Shown here: positions 1-7,065 of the stretch, piece after piece | How positions within the stretch are numbered: position 1 is the first letter of the stretch | Layout: each line of letters starts with the position of its first letter | NCBI GenBank assembly: GCA_031277995.1 | Contig: JAITLH010000171.1 | Location: 1-15,662, forward strand | Direction of reading: 5' to 3' | Origin: Deltaproteobacteria bacterium | GTDB taxonomy: Bacteria; Desulfobacterota; Desulfarculia; Adiutricales; Adiutricaceae | DNA: 15,662 nucleotides | Made by a program: the position numbers and the translations under genes | The notes under the pieces: generated by a model | Databases searched by the model: none | What the model was told of the DNA's origin: nothing | The model's input: the letters and a program-made list of their open reading frames with translations, nothing else

Positions 1-2
1 TT

Positions 3-122
3 TAATTTTTGTAACAAGTTTTTTAGGTTTTAAGCTTAGCGCTTAATCCTGGGAGGTGACCTTGGGAAGTGAACCCTAGGGTTTTGGTTGGTTTCGATCG
101 GCGTTTTGGCCGATTTAAAATT
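3..122. repeat. Direct repeat copy 1 (~120 bp)
   Basis: This copy shares a diverged but clear ~120 bp match with 216-335. Both begin TAATTTTTGTAACAA and end near TTAAAATT. The best-conserved core is CTTAGCGCTTAATCCTGGGA plus the 15-20 bases after it. Copy 1 contains three palindromes: TTAAGC/GCTTAA around the core start, the 12-bp perfect palindrome AACCCTAGGGTT at 72-83, and ATCGGC/GCCGAT at 97-114 with a 6-nt loop. No ORF spans it. Confidence 0.85.
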
Positions 123-215
123 CCGTAGTCTCAGCTTCCCATGATGGCCCGTGATTACAAAGGGAACGATTTTGACAACTTCATGCGATCATTTTTATGA
201 TAAAAATAAGTTTTA

Positions 216-335
216 TAATTTTTGTAACAAGGTTTTTTTAACTTAGCGCTTAATCCTGGGAGGTGGCCTTGGGAAGTGAAAGTAAAAGCTTGGGTTTTGG
301 TTGGTTTTGATTGGCGTTTTGGTTGACTTAAAATT
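216..335. repeat. Direct repeat copy 2 (~120 bp)
   Basis: This is the second copy of the repeat at 3-122, offset by 213 bp. The segment around 73-78 of copy 1 is replaced by a slightly longer AAAGTAAAAGCTT stretch, which destroys the CCTAGG palindrome. The stem at 97-114 of copy 1 is also weakened here. The hairpins are therefore not strictly conserved between copies, which argues against a strongly selected RNA structure. Confidence 0.85.
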
Positions 336-1018
336 GAACTTGTCTTAGGTCTAATGAGAGACCGTATTTAAAAGTAAAAGTTTAAGTGGTATTTTAATTA
401 ATTTTAGGTTAGTTACTTTATTAGTCTTTATTTGGTAGGATGTTATCTAAATCATTTGGTTTCTTAAGGGTCTAATTTAGCGCCGGGCTGGCTGGCCGTG
501 GTCGGGTCAAGGGTGATGGGGAGGCATAGGGTGAAAAGAAAATTTTCAATAGACATTTTTGGATATAGAGATTTGGGCCAAAAAGGCGAGACGAATTTCG
601 ACTATCAGAAACTAATTTAGGTAACGTTATTTTTTTATTTAACCCTTAAAATTGTCATAAATATAATTTAGTTTGACTGTAGGCATTAAAGTTATTTTAT
701 TAGTGTTAAAAGAAAATATATGAAATCTAGGCGTTTTTTTTATGTCAATTGCGTTATTTAAGGGGTGGGCTGGCTTGGGCACATAATCGGTCCTTATTAG
801 GTTTATAGTTTGTGATTAGATGATTGAAAGCAAGATTAATTTTATTTTTTTTAGCATATCGAAAATAACTTTTAATAAAACTAATTCTTTTATTCTTTAA
901 TTTAATTTTAAATGCTTAGTCAGTAAATTCTTATATTTTAGAAATTAAAAGTGATAATAAATTTTAGCCGATTTTTTTTATTTAGTGATTATCGATATCT
1001 CCGGAAATAAAAAATCCC

Positions 1019-1047
1019 TTGTCAGGGGCTGACCCGTCGAGTAGACT
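1019..1047 (+). promoter_or_regulatory. Candidate sigma70 promoter of dnaB
   Basis: TTGTCA (1019-1024) and TAGACT (1042-1047) are separated by exactly 17 bp, giving 5/6 and 4/6 matches to the consensus. Predicted transcription start is near 1054, leaving a leader of about 27 nt with AAGGAG at 1068-1073. A small perfect hairpin, GTCAG-GGG-CTGAC, sits at 1021-1033 inside the promoter. Confidence 0.5.
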
Positions 1048-1080
1048 AAGCGTCCTATCAAAACAACAAGGAGAATTCAC

Positions 1081-2541
1081 ATGACAGAAATGGACATTCC
1101 CCCGGAGGACTTGGAAAAAGATTATCCAGGTTCTCCCTTTGACGAAGCCGAGGATTACGGCTTACCCATCAATCAGAACTCCAGGCCCGACTTGGAGTTG
1201 GAGCGCTCCATTTTGGGAGCCATTTTGGCCGATCCCGATGACGCCTTGCCGTTGGCTTTGGAAATGAACCTTACCTCGGACGATTTTTTTAATTCCGCCC
1301 ATTGCCTTATTTTCGAGACCATGCTCGCGCTTTATAACGATAACAAAGCGGTGGATCTCGTAACGCTCACAACCAGGCTGGAACAGGAAAAGATCCTAAA
1401 GAAGGTAGGTGGCGTTTCCTACGTCTCGGAAATTCACGATCAATACGGGATTCCGACCAACGTTGGCGAGTACGCTTCCCTCATTATCGATCGGGCCATC
1501 CTAAGGCGCCTTTTGAAGGCCTCCACCGAAATCTCGGAAATTTGCCGGTCCAATCCCCCGGACGTAAGTCAAGTTCTTGACGACGCCGAGGCGGCGATTT
1601 TCAAGATCAGGGACGAAAAAACCACCAATCGCCTCGTCCACGTCTCCGAACCGATGAGGAAGGCCTATCAGCATATCCTCGACGTCAAAAATATCTCCGG
1701 AGGAATCACGGGCGTTCCGACCGGTTTTTCCAAACTTGATTTTTTGACCGGAGGTTTTCAAAAGACCGATCTGATCATCGTTGGCGGGCGCCCGGGCATG
1801 GGCAAGACGTCTTTGGCCTTAAATTTCGCCCTTAACGCGGCGATTCCAGCCCAGAGGGAAAGCCGAAAAGACTTTCCCGAGATACCCGTGGCCATATTCA
1901 GCATGGAGATGGGTAACGAGCAGATTCTTCAGCGTCTTTTATGTCAGTTGGGTCACCATGACGTGGTCGACATAAGGACCGGCCGTATCAACGAAGGCGA
2001 CATCCAAAGGCTCACGGTTAACGCCGGGGTGCTTAGCAAGTCTAAGATTTATGTTGACGACTCGAGCGCCTTAAGACCGCTTGAGCTAAGGGCCAAAGCC
2101 AGAAGGCTAAAAAGTTCCCTAAAAAACATAAATCTTGATTTGGGCCTTATCGTTGTAGACTATCTCCAATTGATGAGAGCCAACGGACGCCACAATAACC
2201 GCGAGCAGGAAATTCGCGAGATTAGCGGCTCCCTCAAATCCCTGGCCAAGGAACTGGAAGTGCCCGTTATCACCCTTTCCCAGCTCAGGCGTTCCGATGA
2301 GCTCGAACCAAGCCTAGCGGATCTTAGGGACAGCGGAAGCATAGAGCAAGACGCCGATCTGGTCTTTTTTATCGTGAGACCCGAGGTGAAAAAGAAAGAC
2401 GATCCCACCCTTAAGGGTAAAGCGGAGCTTAGAATCAATAAGCACCGCAACGGGCCTTTGGACACCGTTCACCTGATTTATAAGGCCCAAAGCACGACCT
2501 TTTTGCCGGGAACGAACGTTGAGTCGATAGAGGACATTTAG
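1081..2541 (+). CDS. dnaB: Replicative DNA helicase DnaB
   Basis: Hexameric 5'-3' helicase that unwinds DNA at the replication fork and works with primase. The 486 residues have the family order: N-terminal helical domain at about 36-140, linker, then a RecA-like ATPase from about 205. Walker A is GGRPGMGKTS (235-244), Walker B ends at Asp360 in LIVVDYLQLM, the C-terminal SGSIEQDAD signature is at 418-426, and Arg456 in NKHRNGP is the likely arginine finger. Length is normal for the family (E. coli 471). The loop between SQLRRS and DLRDSG is about four residues shorter than in E. coli DnaB and lacks its basic KRP. AAGGAG seven bases upstream supports the ATG start. It appears to be transcribed alone. 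The identification is secure. Confidence 0.97.
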   Translation: MTEMDIPPEDLEKDYPGSPFDEAEDYGLPINQNSRPDLELERSILGAILADPDDALPLALEMNLTSDDFFNSAHCLIFETMLALYNDNKAVDLVTLTTRLEQEKILKKVGGVSYVSEIHDQYGIPTNVGEYASLIIDRAILRRLLKASTEISEICRSNPPDVSQVLDDAEAAIFKIRDEKTTNRLVHVSEPMRKAYQHILDVKNISGGITGVPTGFSKLDFLTGGFQKTDLIIVGGRPGMGKTSLALNFALNAAIPAQRESRKDFPEIPVAIFSMEMGNEQILQRLLCQLGHHDVVDIRTGRINEGDIQRLTVNAGVLSKSKIYVDDSSALRPLELRAKARRLKSSLKNINLDLGLIVVDYLQLMRANGRHNNREQEIREISGSLKSLAKELEVPVITLSQLRRSDELEPSLADLRDSGSIEQDADLVFFIVRPEVKKKDDPTLKGKAELRINKHRNGPLDTVHLIYKAQSTTFLPGTNVESIEDI

Positions 2542-2863
2542 TTGGCGTTTATTTGGCCTTGGTCGATTGGGGCTTGGAATGGTTAAAGCCCTCCAATGTT
2601 TTAAACGTTTGGGAGCTGTTGACAGGCGCCCAATGGCTAAGTACAATCAGGGCTGTTTTTTATGGCGGTCGGAAAGATCTTTGGTTTATCGCGTTTATCC
2701 CGTGGGACGGCCAGAGAGCCCGTTAATAAAATCGCGAAGCTCACCCCAGCCCTGAAAGCGGTCCGCGATCGCCCAAAATCAGCCCTTGACGCCTTTTGGG
2801 GGTTTTGGGGTCGAGGGAGCCGAAGCTCTCCTGGGCCCCAAAACGGGCGTTTAATCGGCCGGC

Positions 2864-2885
2864 GGTAAGGGCGATAGCCCTTGCC
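2864..2885. other. Perfect 9-bp hairpin with GATA loop
   Basis: GGTAAGGGC and GCCCTTGCC pair over 9 bp (one T-G wobble) around a GATA tetraloop. No T-run follows, so it is not an intrinsic terminator by itself. It lies 26 bases before the terminator at 2911 and may belong to the same structured 3' end. Confidence 0.55.
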
Positions 2886-2910
2886 CCGAGGTCCCCCGAA
2901 AAAGCCAAAA

Positions 2911-2933
2911 GGTGAGCCGACTCGCCGTTTTTT
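2911..2933 (+). terminator. Intrinsic terminator downstream of dnaB
   Basis: GGTGAG-CCGA-CTCGCC forms a 6-bp stem (one G-T wobble) with a 4-nt loop, followed by G and six T, then more T-rich sequence. The upstream AAAA can extend pairing into the T-run. It sits about 370 bp after the dnaB stop, so the transcript would have a long 3' tail. Confidence 0.65.
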
Positions 2934-3043
2934 GTTTTGAAAAAAGAGTCAAAAATTTTGCCGAGGCGGTTTTCATTTTTTTGCGGAGGTTCTCGGTCTT
3001 TTAAAATTTAGAAACAAAAGATACTATTTTTTTGTTGCTAAAA

Positions 3044-3072
3044 TTGACAATTATGCAAATAAAGTCTATACA
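3044..3072 (+). promoter_or_regulatory. Strong sigma70-type promoter of leuS
   Basis: A perfect TTGACA (3044-3049) and TATACA (3067-3072) are spaced by 17 bp. Predicted start is near 3079, giving a leader of about 69 nt. The -10 box is also the first six bases of the 16-bp inverted repeat at 3067-3104, so the start site lies inside the left arm. A second TATAAT occurs at 3101-3106 without a matching -35. Confidence 0.7.
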
Positions 3073-3111
3073 TTCTATCTAATTTTCGTTAGATAGAATG
3101 TATAATTTTTT
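3067..3111. promoter_or_regulatory. 16-bp perfect inverted repeat at the leuS start site
   Basis: TATACATTCTATCTAA (3067-3082) and its exact reverse complement (3089-3104) flank a 6-nt TTTTCG loop, followed by six T (3106-3111). It could terminate read-through from upstream. A transcript starting near 3079 would contain only a few bases of the left arm, so the repeat cannot act as an attenuator for that promoter. An operator for a dimeric repressor is the alternative reading. It ends 43 bases before the leuS start codon. Confidence 0.6.
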
Positions 3112-3147
3112 CAATTAAAGGTTTTTTTAACCTTAGGTAAAAAAGAC

Positions 3148-5574
3148 ATGGCAAAGTATACACCCTCCGAAGTCGAGGCCAAATGGCGTGAGCGCTGGGA
3201 AAAGGAAGGCACCGACAAGGTTGATTTGGTCGGGGCCAAAAAACCCTTTTATAATTTGATGATGTTTCCCTATCCCTCGGCCGAGGGCCTCCACGTGGGA
3301 AATCTCTTTGCCTTTGTCGGTTCCGACATTCAAGGGCGTTACCATCGACTATTGGGCCATGACGTCTTTGAGCCCATGGGCTTTGACGCTTTTGGCATGC
3401 ACTCTGAGAACTTCGCCTTAAAAATGGGGCGCCATCCCGCCGAAATGATTCCGAAAAATATCGAGCGCTTTAAGGAGTCGCAACTAAAAAAAGTTGGGTT
3501 AATGCTCGATTGGAGCCATCAGGTCGATACCACCAGTCCCGATTACTACCGTTGGACCCAGTGGATGTTCGTAACCCTCTTTAAAAATGACTTGGCTTAC
3601 CGCAAAAAAGCCGCGGTCAATTGGTGTCCAAGCTGTAAAACGGTTCTGGCTGCCGAGCAAGTCATAGACGGACAGTGCGAACGGTGCCAAAGCGAGGTAA
3701 CCAAAAAAGAAATGGCCCAGTGGTTTTTTAAGACCACGGCCTTTGCCGGGGAAATGTTGGACGAACTGGATCGCATGGACTGGTCGGAGAGGACCAAGAT
3801 CGCCCAGCGCAACTGGATTGGGCGTAGCCAAGGGGCCGAGGTCAAGTTTAAGATCGATGGGGGGCCGGAATTTAGCGTATTTACCACCAGGCCCGACACG
3901 CTTTTTGGGGCCACCTATATGGTCTTTTCCCCGGAGCACCCCTTGGTCGATCAAATAACCACGCCAGAGAGGGTCAAAGACTTAGCCGAATATCGCCAAA
4001 GCGTATTGGCCCTATCCGAGGTGGAACGCCAAGCCGAAGGCCGGGAGAAGACGGGCGTATTCACCGGCGCCCTGGCCATCAATCCCGTAAACGGCGAAAA
4101 AATACCCATTTGGGTGGCCGATTACGTTCTCATGGGTTACGGTACCGGCGCCATCATGGCCGTTCCGGCCCATGACACCAGGGACCACGAGTTTGCCCTA
4201 AAATTCGGTTTGCCCATATTGGAGGTCGTTTCCGGGGGAGACGAGACGGTGGACGTTAGTAAAGAAGCTTACGTCGGCGACGGAAAGTTGGTTAACTCAG
4301 GCGAATTTAACGGCCTGGTCGCCAAAACGGAAGGCATTTACGCCATAACCAAGATGCTGGAAAAACGAAACCTGGCCAATTTCACCACCAATTACCGTTT
4401 AAGAGATTGGTGCGTCAGTCGTCAGCGCTATTGGGGGCCGCCCATTCCCATTATTTATTGCGAAAAATGCGGCGAGGTGCCCGTCCCGGAAAAAGATCTC
4501 CCGGTTTTACTGCCAAAACTGGAAGATTACCAACCGGACGGTTCGGGCTTGTCTCCGCTGGCCAGGGATGAGGGTTTTCATAAAACCACTTGCCCTACCT
4601 GCGGTGGAAAGGCCCTAAGGGAAACCGACGTTTCGGATAATTTCCTTTGCTCCGCTTGGTATTTTTATCGCTACCCCTCAACCGATTTTGACGATCGTCC
4701 CTTCGATCCCGAGCTTACCAAAAAATGGCTCCCGGTCGATCTCTACGTAGGCGGCAATGAACATGCCGTGCTCCATTTGCTTTACAGCCGTTGGCTTTGC
4801 CGGGCTTTAAACAAATGCGGCTATCTGGATTTTGCCGAGCCCTATAAAAAATTCGTCGCCCATGGCATGATTGTCAAAAACGGGGCCAAGATGAGTAAAT
4901 CCCGCGGTAACATCATAAACCCAGATGAGTACTTAAACGAGTTTGGGGCAGACAGCTTTAGAATGTACTTGATGTTCATGGGGGCTTATCTCGAGGGCGG
5001 GGATTTTCGCGACGGCGGGGTCAAGGCCATGAAGGCCTTTTTGGACCGTTTCTACGCCGCCACCATGCCCCCGGAGGACCAAGACCTGGACCCGAACCCG
5101 CCAACCGACGACGAGACCCTTTTCTGGCTTCATTCGACCATTAGGGCCGTGAGTTCCGATTTGGCCCGTTTTTCCTACAACACGGCCATAGCCAGGCTTA
5201 TGGAACTGGTTAACCACCTGACCAAAAATAAAATCCATAACCTCAAGTGCTCTGAGGTCTTGGCCCAGCTGGTGGCCCCCTTGGCCCCTCACCTGGCCGA
5301 GGAGATCTGGGAGGCCTTAGGCCACAAAGAAAGCGTTTTTAAGTCCTCCTGGCCCGATTACGACGAGAGCGCTTGCCAAAAGCCCGAAGTTGAGTACGTT
5401 ATCCAGGTAAACGGCAAGGTCAGGTGTAAGCTTCCCCTCGCCGTCGGGCTTCCGCCCGAGGAGATAGAACCCTTGGTCCTGGCCAACGAGACCGTGGCCA
5501 AGTGGCTTGAAGGGAAGACCATCGTCAAAAAAATCTACGTCCCGGACAAACTGGTTAACCTGGTCGTCAAATAG
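3148..5574 (+). CDS. leuS: Leucyl-tRNA synthetase (short form)
   Basis: Charges tRNA-Leu with leucine using ATP (class Ia, cytoplasmic). Visible landmarks: PYPSAEGLHVGN (41-52, the HIGH region, here HVGN), first zinc site Cys160/163/177/180, editing (CP1) domain with TTRPDTLFGA (247-256) and GYGTGAIMAVPAHDTRDHEF (330-349), WCVSRQRYWG (421-430), second zinc site Cys438/441/482/485, and KMSKS (581-585). The C-terminal VQVNGKVR-type domain is present as IQVNGKVRCK. At 808 residues it is shorter than E. coli LeuS (860), mainly because the leucine-specific insertion before KMSKS is missing: HGMIVKNGAKMSKS runs straight through. The ribosome binding site is weak (TTAGG, 10 bases upstream), but the N-terminus MAKYTPSEVEAKWRERW fits the family, so this ATG is likely right. 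Confidence 0.97.
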   Translation: MAKYTPSEVEAKWRERWEKEGTDKVDLVGAKKPFYNLMMFPYPSAEGLHVGNLFAFVGSDIQGRYHRLLGHDVFEPMGFDAFGMHSENFALKMGRHPAEMIPKNIERFKESQLKKVGLMLDWSHQVDTTSPDYYRWTQWMFVTLFKNDLAYRKKAAVNWCPSCKTVLAAEQVIDGQCERCQSEVTKKEMAQWFFKTTAFAGEMLDELDRMDWSERTKIAQRNWIGRSQGAEVKFKIDGGPEFSVFTTRPDTLFGATYMVFSPEHPLVDQITTPERVKDLAEYRQSVLALSEVERQAEGREKTGVFTGALAINPVNGEKIPIWVADYVLMGYGTGAIMAVPAHDTRDHEFALKFGLPILEVVSGGDETVDVSKEAYVGDGKLVNSGEFNGLVAKTEGIYAITKMLEKRNLANFTTNYRLRDWCVSRQRYWGPPIPIIYCEKCGEVPVPEKDLPVLLPKLEDYQPDGSGLSPLARDEGFHKTTCPTCGGKALRETDVSDNFLCSAWYFYRYPSTDFDDRPFDPELTKKWLPVDLYVGGNEHAVLHLLYSRWLCRALNKCGYLDFAEPYKKFVAHGMIVKNGAKMSKSRGNIINPDEYLNEFGADSFRMYLMFMGAYLEGGDFRDGGVKAMKAFLDRFYAATMPPEDQDLDPNPPTDDETLFWLHSTIRAVSSDLARFSYNTAIARLMELVNHLTKNKIHNLKCSEVLAQLVAPLAPHLAEEIWEALGHKESVFKSSWPDYDESACQKPEVEYVIQVNGKVRCKLPLAVGLPPEEIEPLVLANETVAKWLEGKTIVKKIYVPDKLVNLVVK

Positions 5575-5666
5575 TTAGACGTGGCCAAAAAATCCTTTTA
5601 GGCTAGGCCTTTAGCTAGGTTAGCCGGGGCCGAAAAACCGTTTAGATTAAGCCTTCAAATAGTTTA

Positions 5667-5700
5667 GCCAGGGCCAAGGAATTCTTGGTCGCGGGCTGGC
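5667..5700 (+). terminator. Hairpin downstream of leuS, possible terminator
   Basis: Outer arms GCCAG (5667-5671) and CTGGC (5696-5700) enclose an inner stem GGCCAAG/CTTGGTC (5672-5678 with 5684-5690, one G-T wobble) around a GAATT loop. The following sequence CTTTGTTATG is only moderately T-rich, so termination strength is uncertain. Confidence 0.4.
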
Positions 5701-5819
5701 CTTTGTTATGATTTAATCACCCCAAGGGTAGTAGCGGTAGTTATTTTTTATAGTTTGTGGGGCTTAAGTGTCTTGTTTTTTCCCAGGGCGCGATGTCGTT
5801 TTTTTTGTTTTTTTACCTA

Positions 5820-5848
5820 TTGACAAATGGGGATTCTTGATTTAAAGT
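5820..5848 (+). promoter_or_regulatory. Candidate promoter of rplU-rpmA
   Basis: A perfect TTGACA (5820-5825) lies 17 bp from TAAAGT (5843-5848, 4/6 match). Predicted start is near 5855, leaving a short leader of about 25 nt with GGAGGGGG before rplU. No room remains for a ribosomal-protein leader structure downstream of this start. Confidence 0.55.
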
Positions 5849-5880
5849 ACTAGTTTCAGTTCGCCTGGAGGGGGACGATA

Positions 5881-6192
5881 ATGTTTGCGATAATTCAAAG
5901 TGGCGGTCGCCAATATAAAGTTACGGAAGGCCAAGTGGTCTGGGTCAACACGATTCAAGGCGCGCTTGGCACGGAAGTGGTTTTGGACGAAGTGCTTTTG
6001 GTCAATAACGGCGAGGCCGTCATCGTGGGTAAGCCTAACATAGACGAGGCCAAAGTTAAGGCCCAATTGGTTGCGCACGGCCGGGACAAGAAAATTCTGG
6101 TCTTTAAAAAGAAACGCCGTAAGGGCTACCATAAGGCCCAAGGGCATCGCCAGAACTATACCGCCTTAAAGATCCTCTCCATCGAGGCTTGA
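5881..6192 (+). CDS. rplU: 50S ribosomal protein L21
   Basis: Large-subunit protein that binds 23S rRNA. At 103 residues it has the standard bacterial L21 length. It begins MFAIIQSGGRQYKVTEGQ and carries the conserved basic C-terminal signature FKKKRRKGYHKAQGHRQNYT (about 78-97). The start is set by GGAGG at 5867-5871. rpmA follows 99 bp later, the usual bacterial order, and the two probably share one transcript from the promoter at 5820. The identification is secure. Confidence 0.98.
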   Translation: MFAIIQSGGRQYKVTEGQVVWVNTIQGALGTEVVLDEVLLVNNGEAVIVGKPNIDEAKVKAQLVAHGRDKKILVFKKKRRKGYHKAQGHRQNYTALKILSIEA

Positions 6193-6240
6193 TAGGCTAA
6201 GGGCCCAAACAAAGGGCTTTCGCGCGGACAAATCATAGTA

Positions 6241-6274
6241 ACCGGCCCTATTTGGCTATTAAGGTAGGGTCGGT
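6241..6274. other. 10-bp hairpin between rplU and rpmA
   Basis: ACCGGCCCTA (6241-6250) pairs with TAGGGTCGGT (6265-6274) over 10 bp with one G-T wobble, around a 14-nt loop. No T-run follows, so it should not stop transcription. It ends just before the purine-rich ribosome binding site of rpmA (GAGGGAGAGGG) and could protect or expose the rpmA start in the shared mRNA; that role is inference. Confidence 0.55.
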
Positions 6275-6291
6275 ATCGAGGGAGAGGGCAA

Positions 6292-6558
6292 ATGGCTCAC
6301 AAAAAAGCCGGCGGATCAAGCCGAAACGGTCGAGATACCATAGGTAAGAGAAGAGGCGTTAAGCGTTATTCCGGTCAGTTAGTTAAGGCCGGAAACATCT
6401 TGGTTCGTCAGTTGGGCACCAAAATTCATCCTGGCAACAACGTTGGCTTGGGCCGCGACTATACGCTTTTCGCTTTGATCGAGGGCATTGTCACTTACGA
6501 GCGTTATGGTTCGGATCGTAAAAAAGTTAGCGTTTATCCGGTCAAAGAAGTTGGTTAA
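6292..6558 (+). CDS. rpmA: 50S ribosomal protein L27
   Basis: Large-subunit protein whose N-terminal tail reaches towards the peptidyl transferase centre. The 88 residues begin MAHKKAGGSSRNGRDT, the typical unprocessed (non-Firmicutes) N-terminus, followed by KRYSGQLVKAGNILVRQLGTKIHPGNNV. Length is normal. A GAGGGAGAGGG purine tract lies just upstream. The GTPase gene obg/cgtA, which commonly follows rpmA, is absent; a strong terminator comes 175 bp downstream instead. The identification is secure. Confidence 0.98.
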   Translation: MAHKKAGGSSRNGRDTIGKRRGVKRYSGQLVKAGNILVRQLGTKIHPGNNVGLGRDYTLFALIEGIVTYERYGSDRKKVSVYPVKEVG

Positions 6559-6927
6559 TAGTTTTTGGAACGCTTCTGGTTTTCTTTTGGCCTTTTTAGG
6601 TTTTACTTGGTAACGTTTTAACTCCCGGATTTGGCCAATCCCACGTCCGCGAAAGGTCCGGAATAAGGGCTCAAAACGTGCCTTAAAAGAAACAAAAAGA
6701 CTCGAAAAATAAGCGTCAGAATATTAAATTTTCACCGGGTTGAAATTTTTTTTCAACCCGGTTTTTTCGTTTTTGGGCCCTGATTTCATTTTTTTGACAG
6801 GTAAAACGGTCAAATCCCAGCCTGAATCAGCCTATTTTTGGCTAAAACGTTCTTTTCATAGCCGTTGATTCCTTTTAATGGGTGTTGAGACTTGTCAAAA
6901 AAACTTGCATTTCGATTATTTTTCGGT
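6559..6927. other. rpmA-ferredoxin spacer
   Basis: No coding sequence is visible. Besides the rpmA terminator (6734-6767), the only signal I see is the ferredoxin promoter beginning at 6905. The rest is unremarkable T-rich sequence. Confidence 0.65.
6734..6767 (+). terminator. Intrinsic terminator of the rplU-rpmA operon
   Basis: ACCGGGTTGAAA (6734-6745) and TTTCAACCCGGT (6751-6762) form a perfect 12-bp stem with a 5-T loop, directly followed by a T-run. This is a textbook Rho-independent terminator and the best one in the window. Confidence 0.93.
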
Positions 6928-6933
6928 TATAAA
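6905..6933 (+). promoter_or_regulatory. Promoter of the ferredoxin leader
   Basis: TTGCAT (6905-6910) and TATAAA (6928-6933) are 17 bp apart. Predicted start is about 6940, giving a leader of about 125 nt before the ferredoxin ATG, unusually long for this window. The leader coincides with the structured element at 6937-7034. Confidence 0.6.
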
Positions 6934-6936
6934 GAT

Positions 6937-7034
6937 CCCATCTGACCCAGACCAATAAGCCTCGCTGATAAACGGTTGGGATGGATTGGGTCCAGGTGGG
7001 AGGCTTCTTTTTTTTTTACGAAGAAGCACTTTTT
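6937..7034 (+). ncRNA. Structured leader with three competing stems, possible attenuator
   Basis: Stem A pairs CCCATCTGACCCA (6937-6949) with TGGGTCCAGGTGGG (6987-7000) over 13 bp with one bulged C and one T-G wobble. Stem B pairs AAGCCTC (6957-6963) with GAGGCTT (7000-7006), followed by C and ten T (7008-7017): terminator-like, with a long 36-nt loop. Stem C pairs GCTTCTT (7003-7009) with AAGAAGC (7021-7027), followed by AC and five T. The right arm of B overlaps A by one base and C by four, and the left arm of B lies in the loop of A, so A and B are either alternatives or a pseudoknot. I recognise no known riboswitch class. If transcription starts near 6940, the first two or three pairs of stem A are lost. 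It could also be a free small RNA ending at the T10 tract. Confidence 0.5.
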
Positions 7035-7065
7035 CTAATATCCTTATCAGAAAGGTGTAGTTAAC

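Larger units (their letters stand above)
1..1080. other. Gene-free AT-rich region upstream of dnaB
   Basis: I see no credible coding sequence or RNA gene in this kilobase. It opens with two copies of a ~120 bp direct repeat (3-122 and 216-335). A small hairpin follows at 348-363 (GGTCT/AGACC). A short GC-rich patch lies near 480-530, and about 550 bases of very AT-rich DNA run up to the dnaB promoter. The rpsF-rpsR-rplI genes that often precede dnaB in bacteria are not here. Confidence 0.7.
2542..3043. other. dnaB-leuS spacer with a cluster of hairpins
   Basis: I see no believable gene here; short open frames occur in several phases with no ribosome binding site or recognisable product. The GC-rich part (about 2750-2935) has three hairpins in a row: an imperfect long stem at 2802-2844 (GTTTTGGGG/CCCCAAAAC outer arms with a second inner helix), a 9-bp stem with a GATA loop at 2864-2885, and a terminator at 2911-2933. 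An AT-rich stretch then leads to the leuS promoter. Confidence 0.6.
5575..5880. other. leuS-rplU spacer
   Basis: No gene is visible. The spacer holds a hairpin that may terminate leuS transcription (5667-5700), a pyrimidine-rich stretch with long T-runs (about 5740-5820), and the rplU promoter (5820-5848). Confidence 0.7.

Noticed and set aside
2567..2868. Short open frames after dnaB (62 and 68 codons)
   Set aside because: They overlap each other in different phases, lie over hairpins, lack start signals and have no recognisable product.
3067..3111. Attenuator or T-box controlling leuS
   Set aside because: The best promoter has its predicted start inside the left arm, so its transcript would not form the full stem, and no T-box consensus is seen.
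6797..6825. tRNA T-arm-like GGTCAAATCCCAGC
   Set aside because: It lacks the GTTC core and any partner arms upstream.
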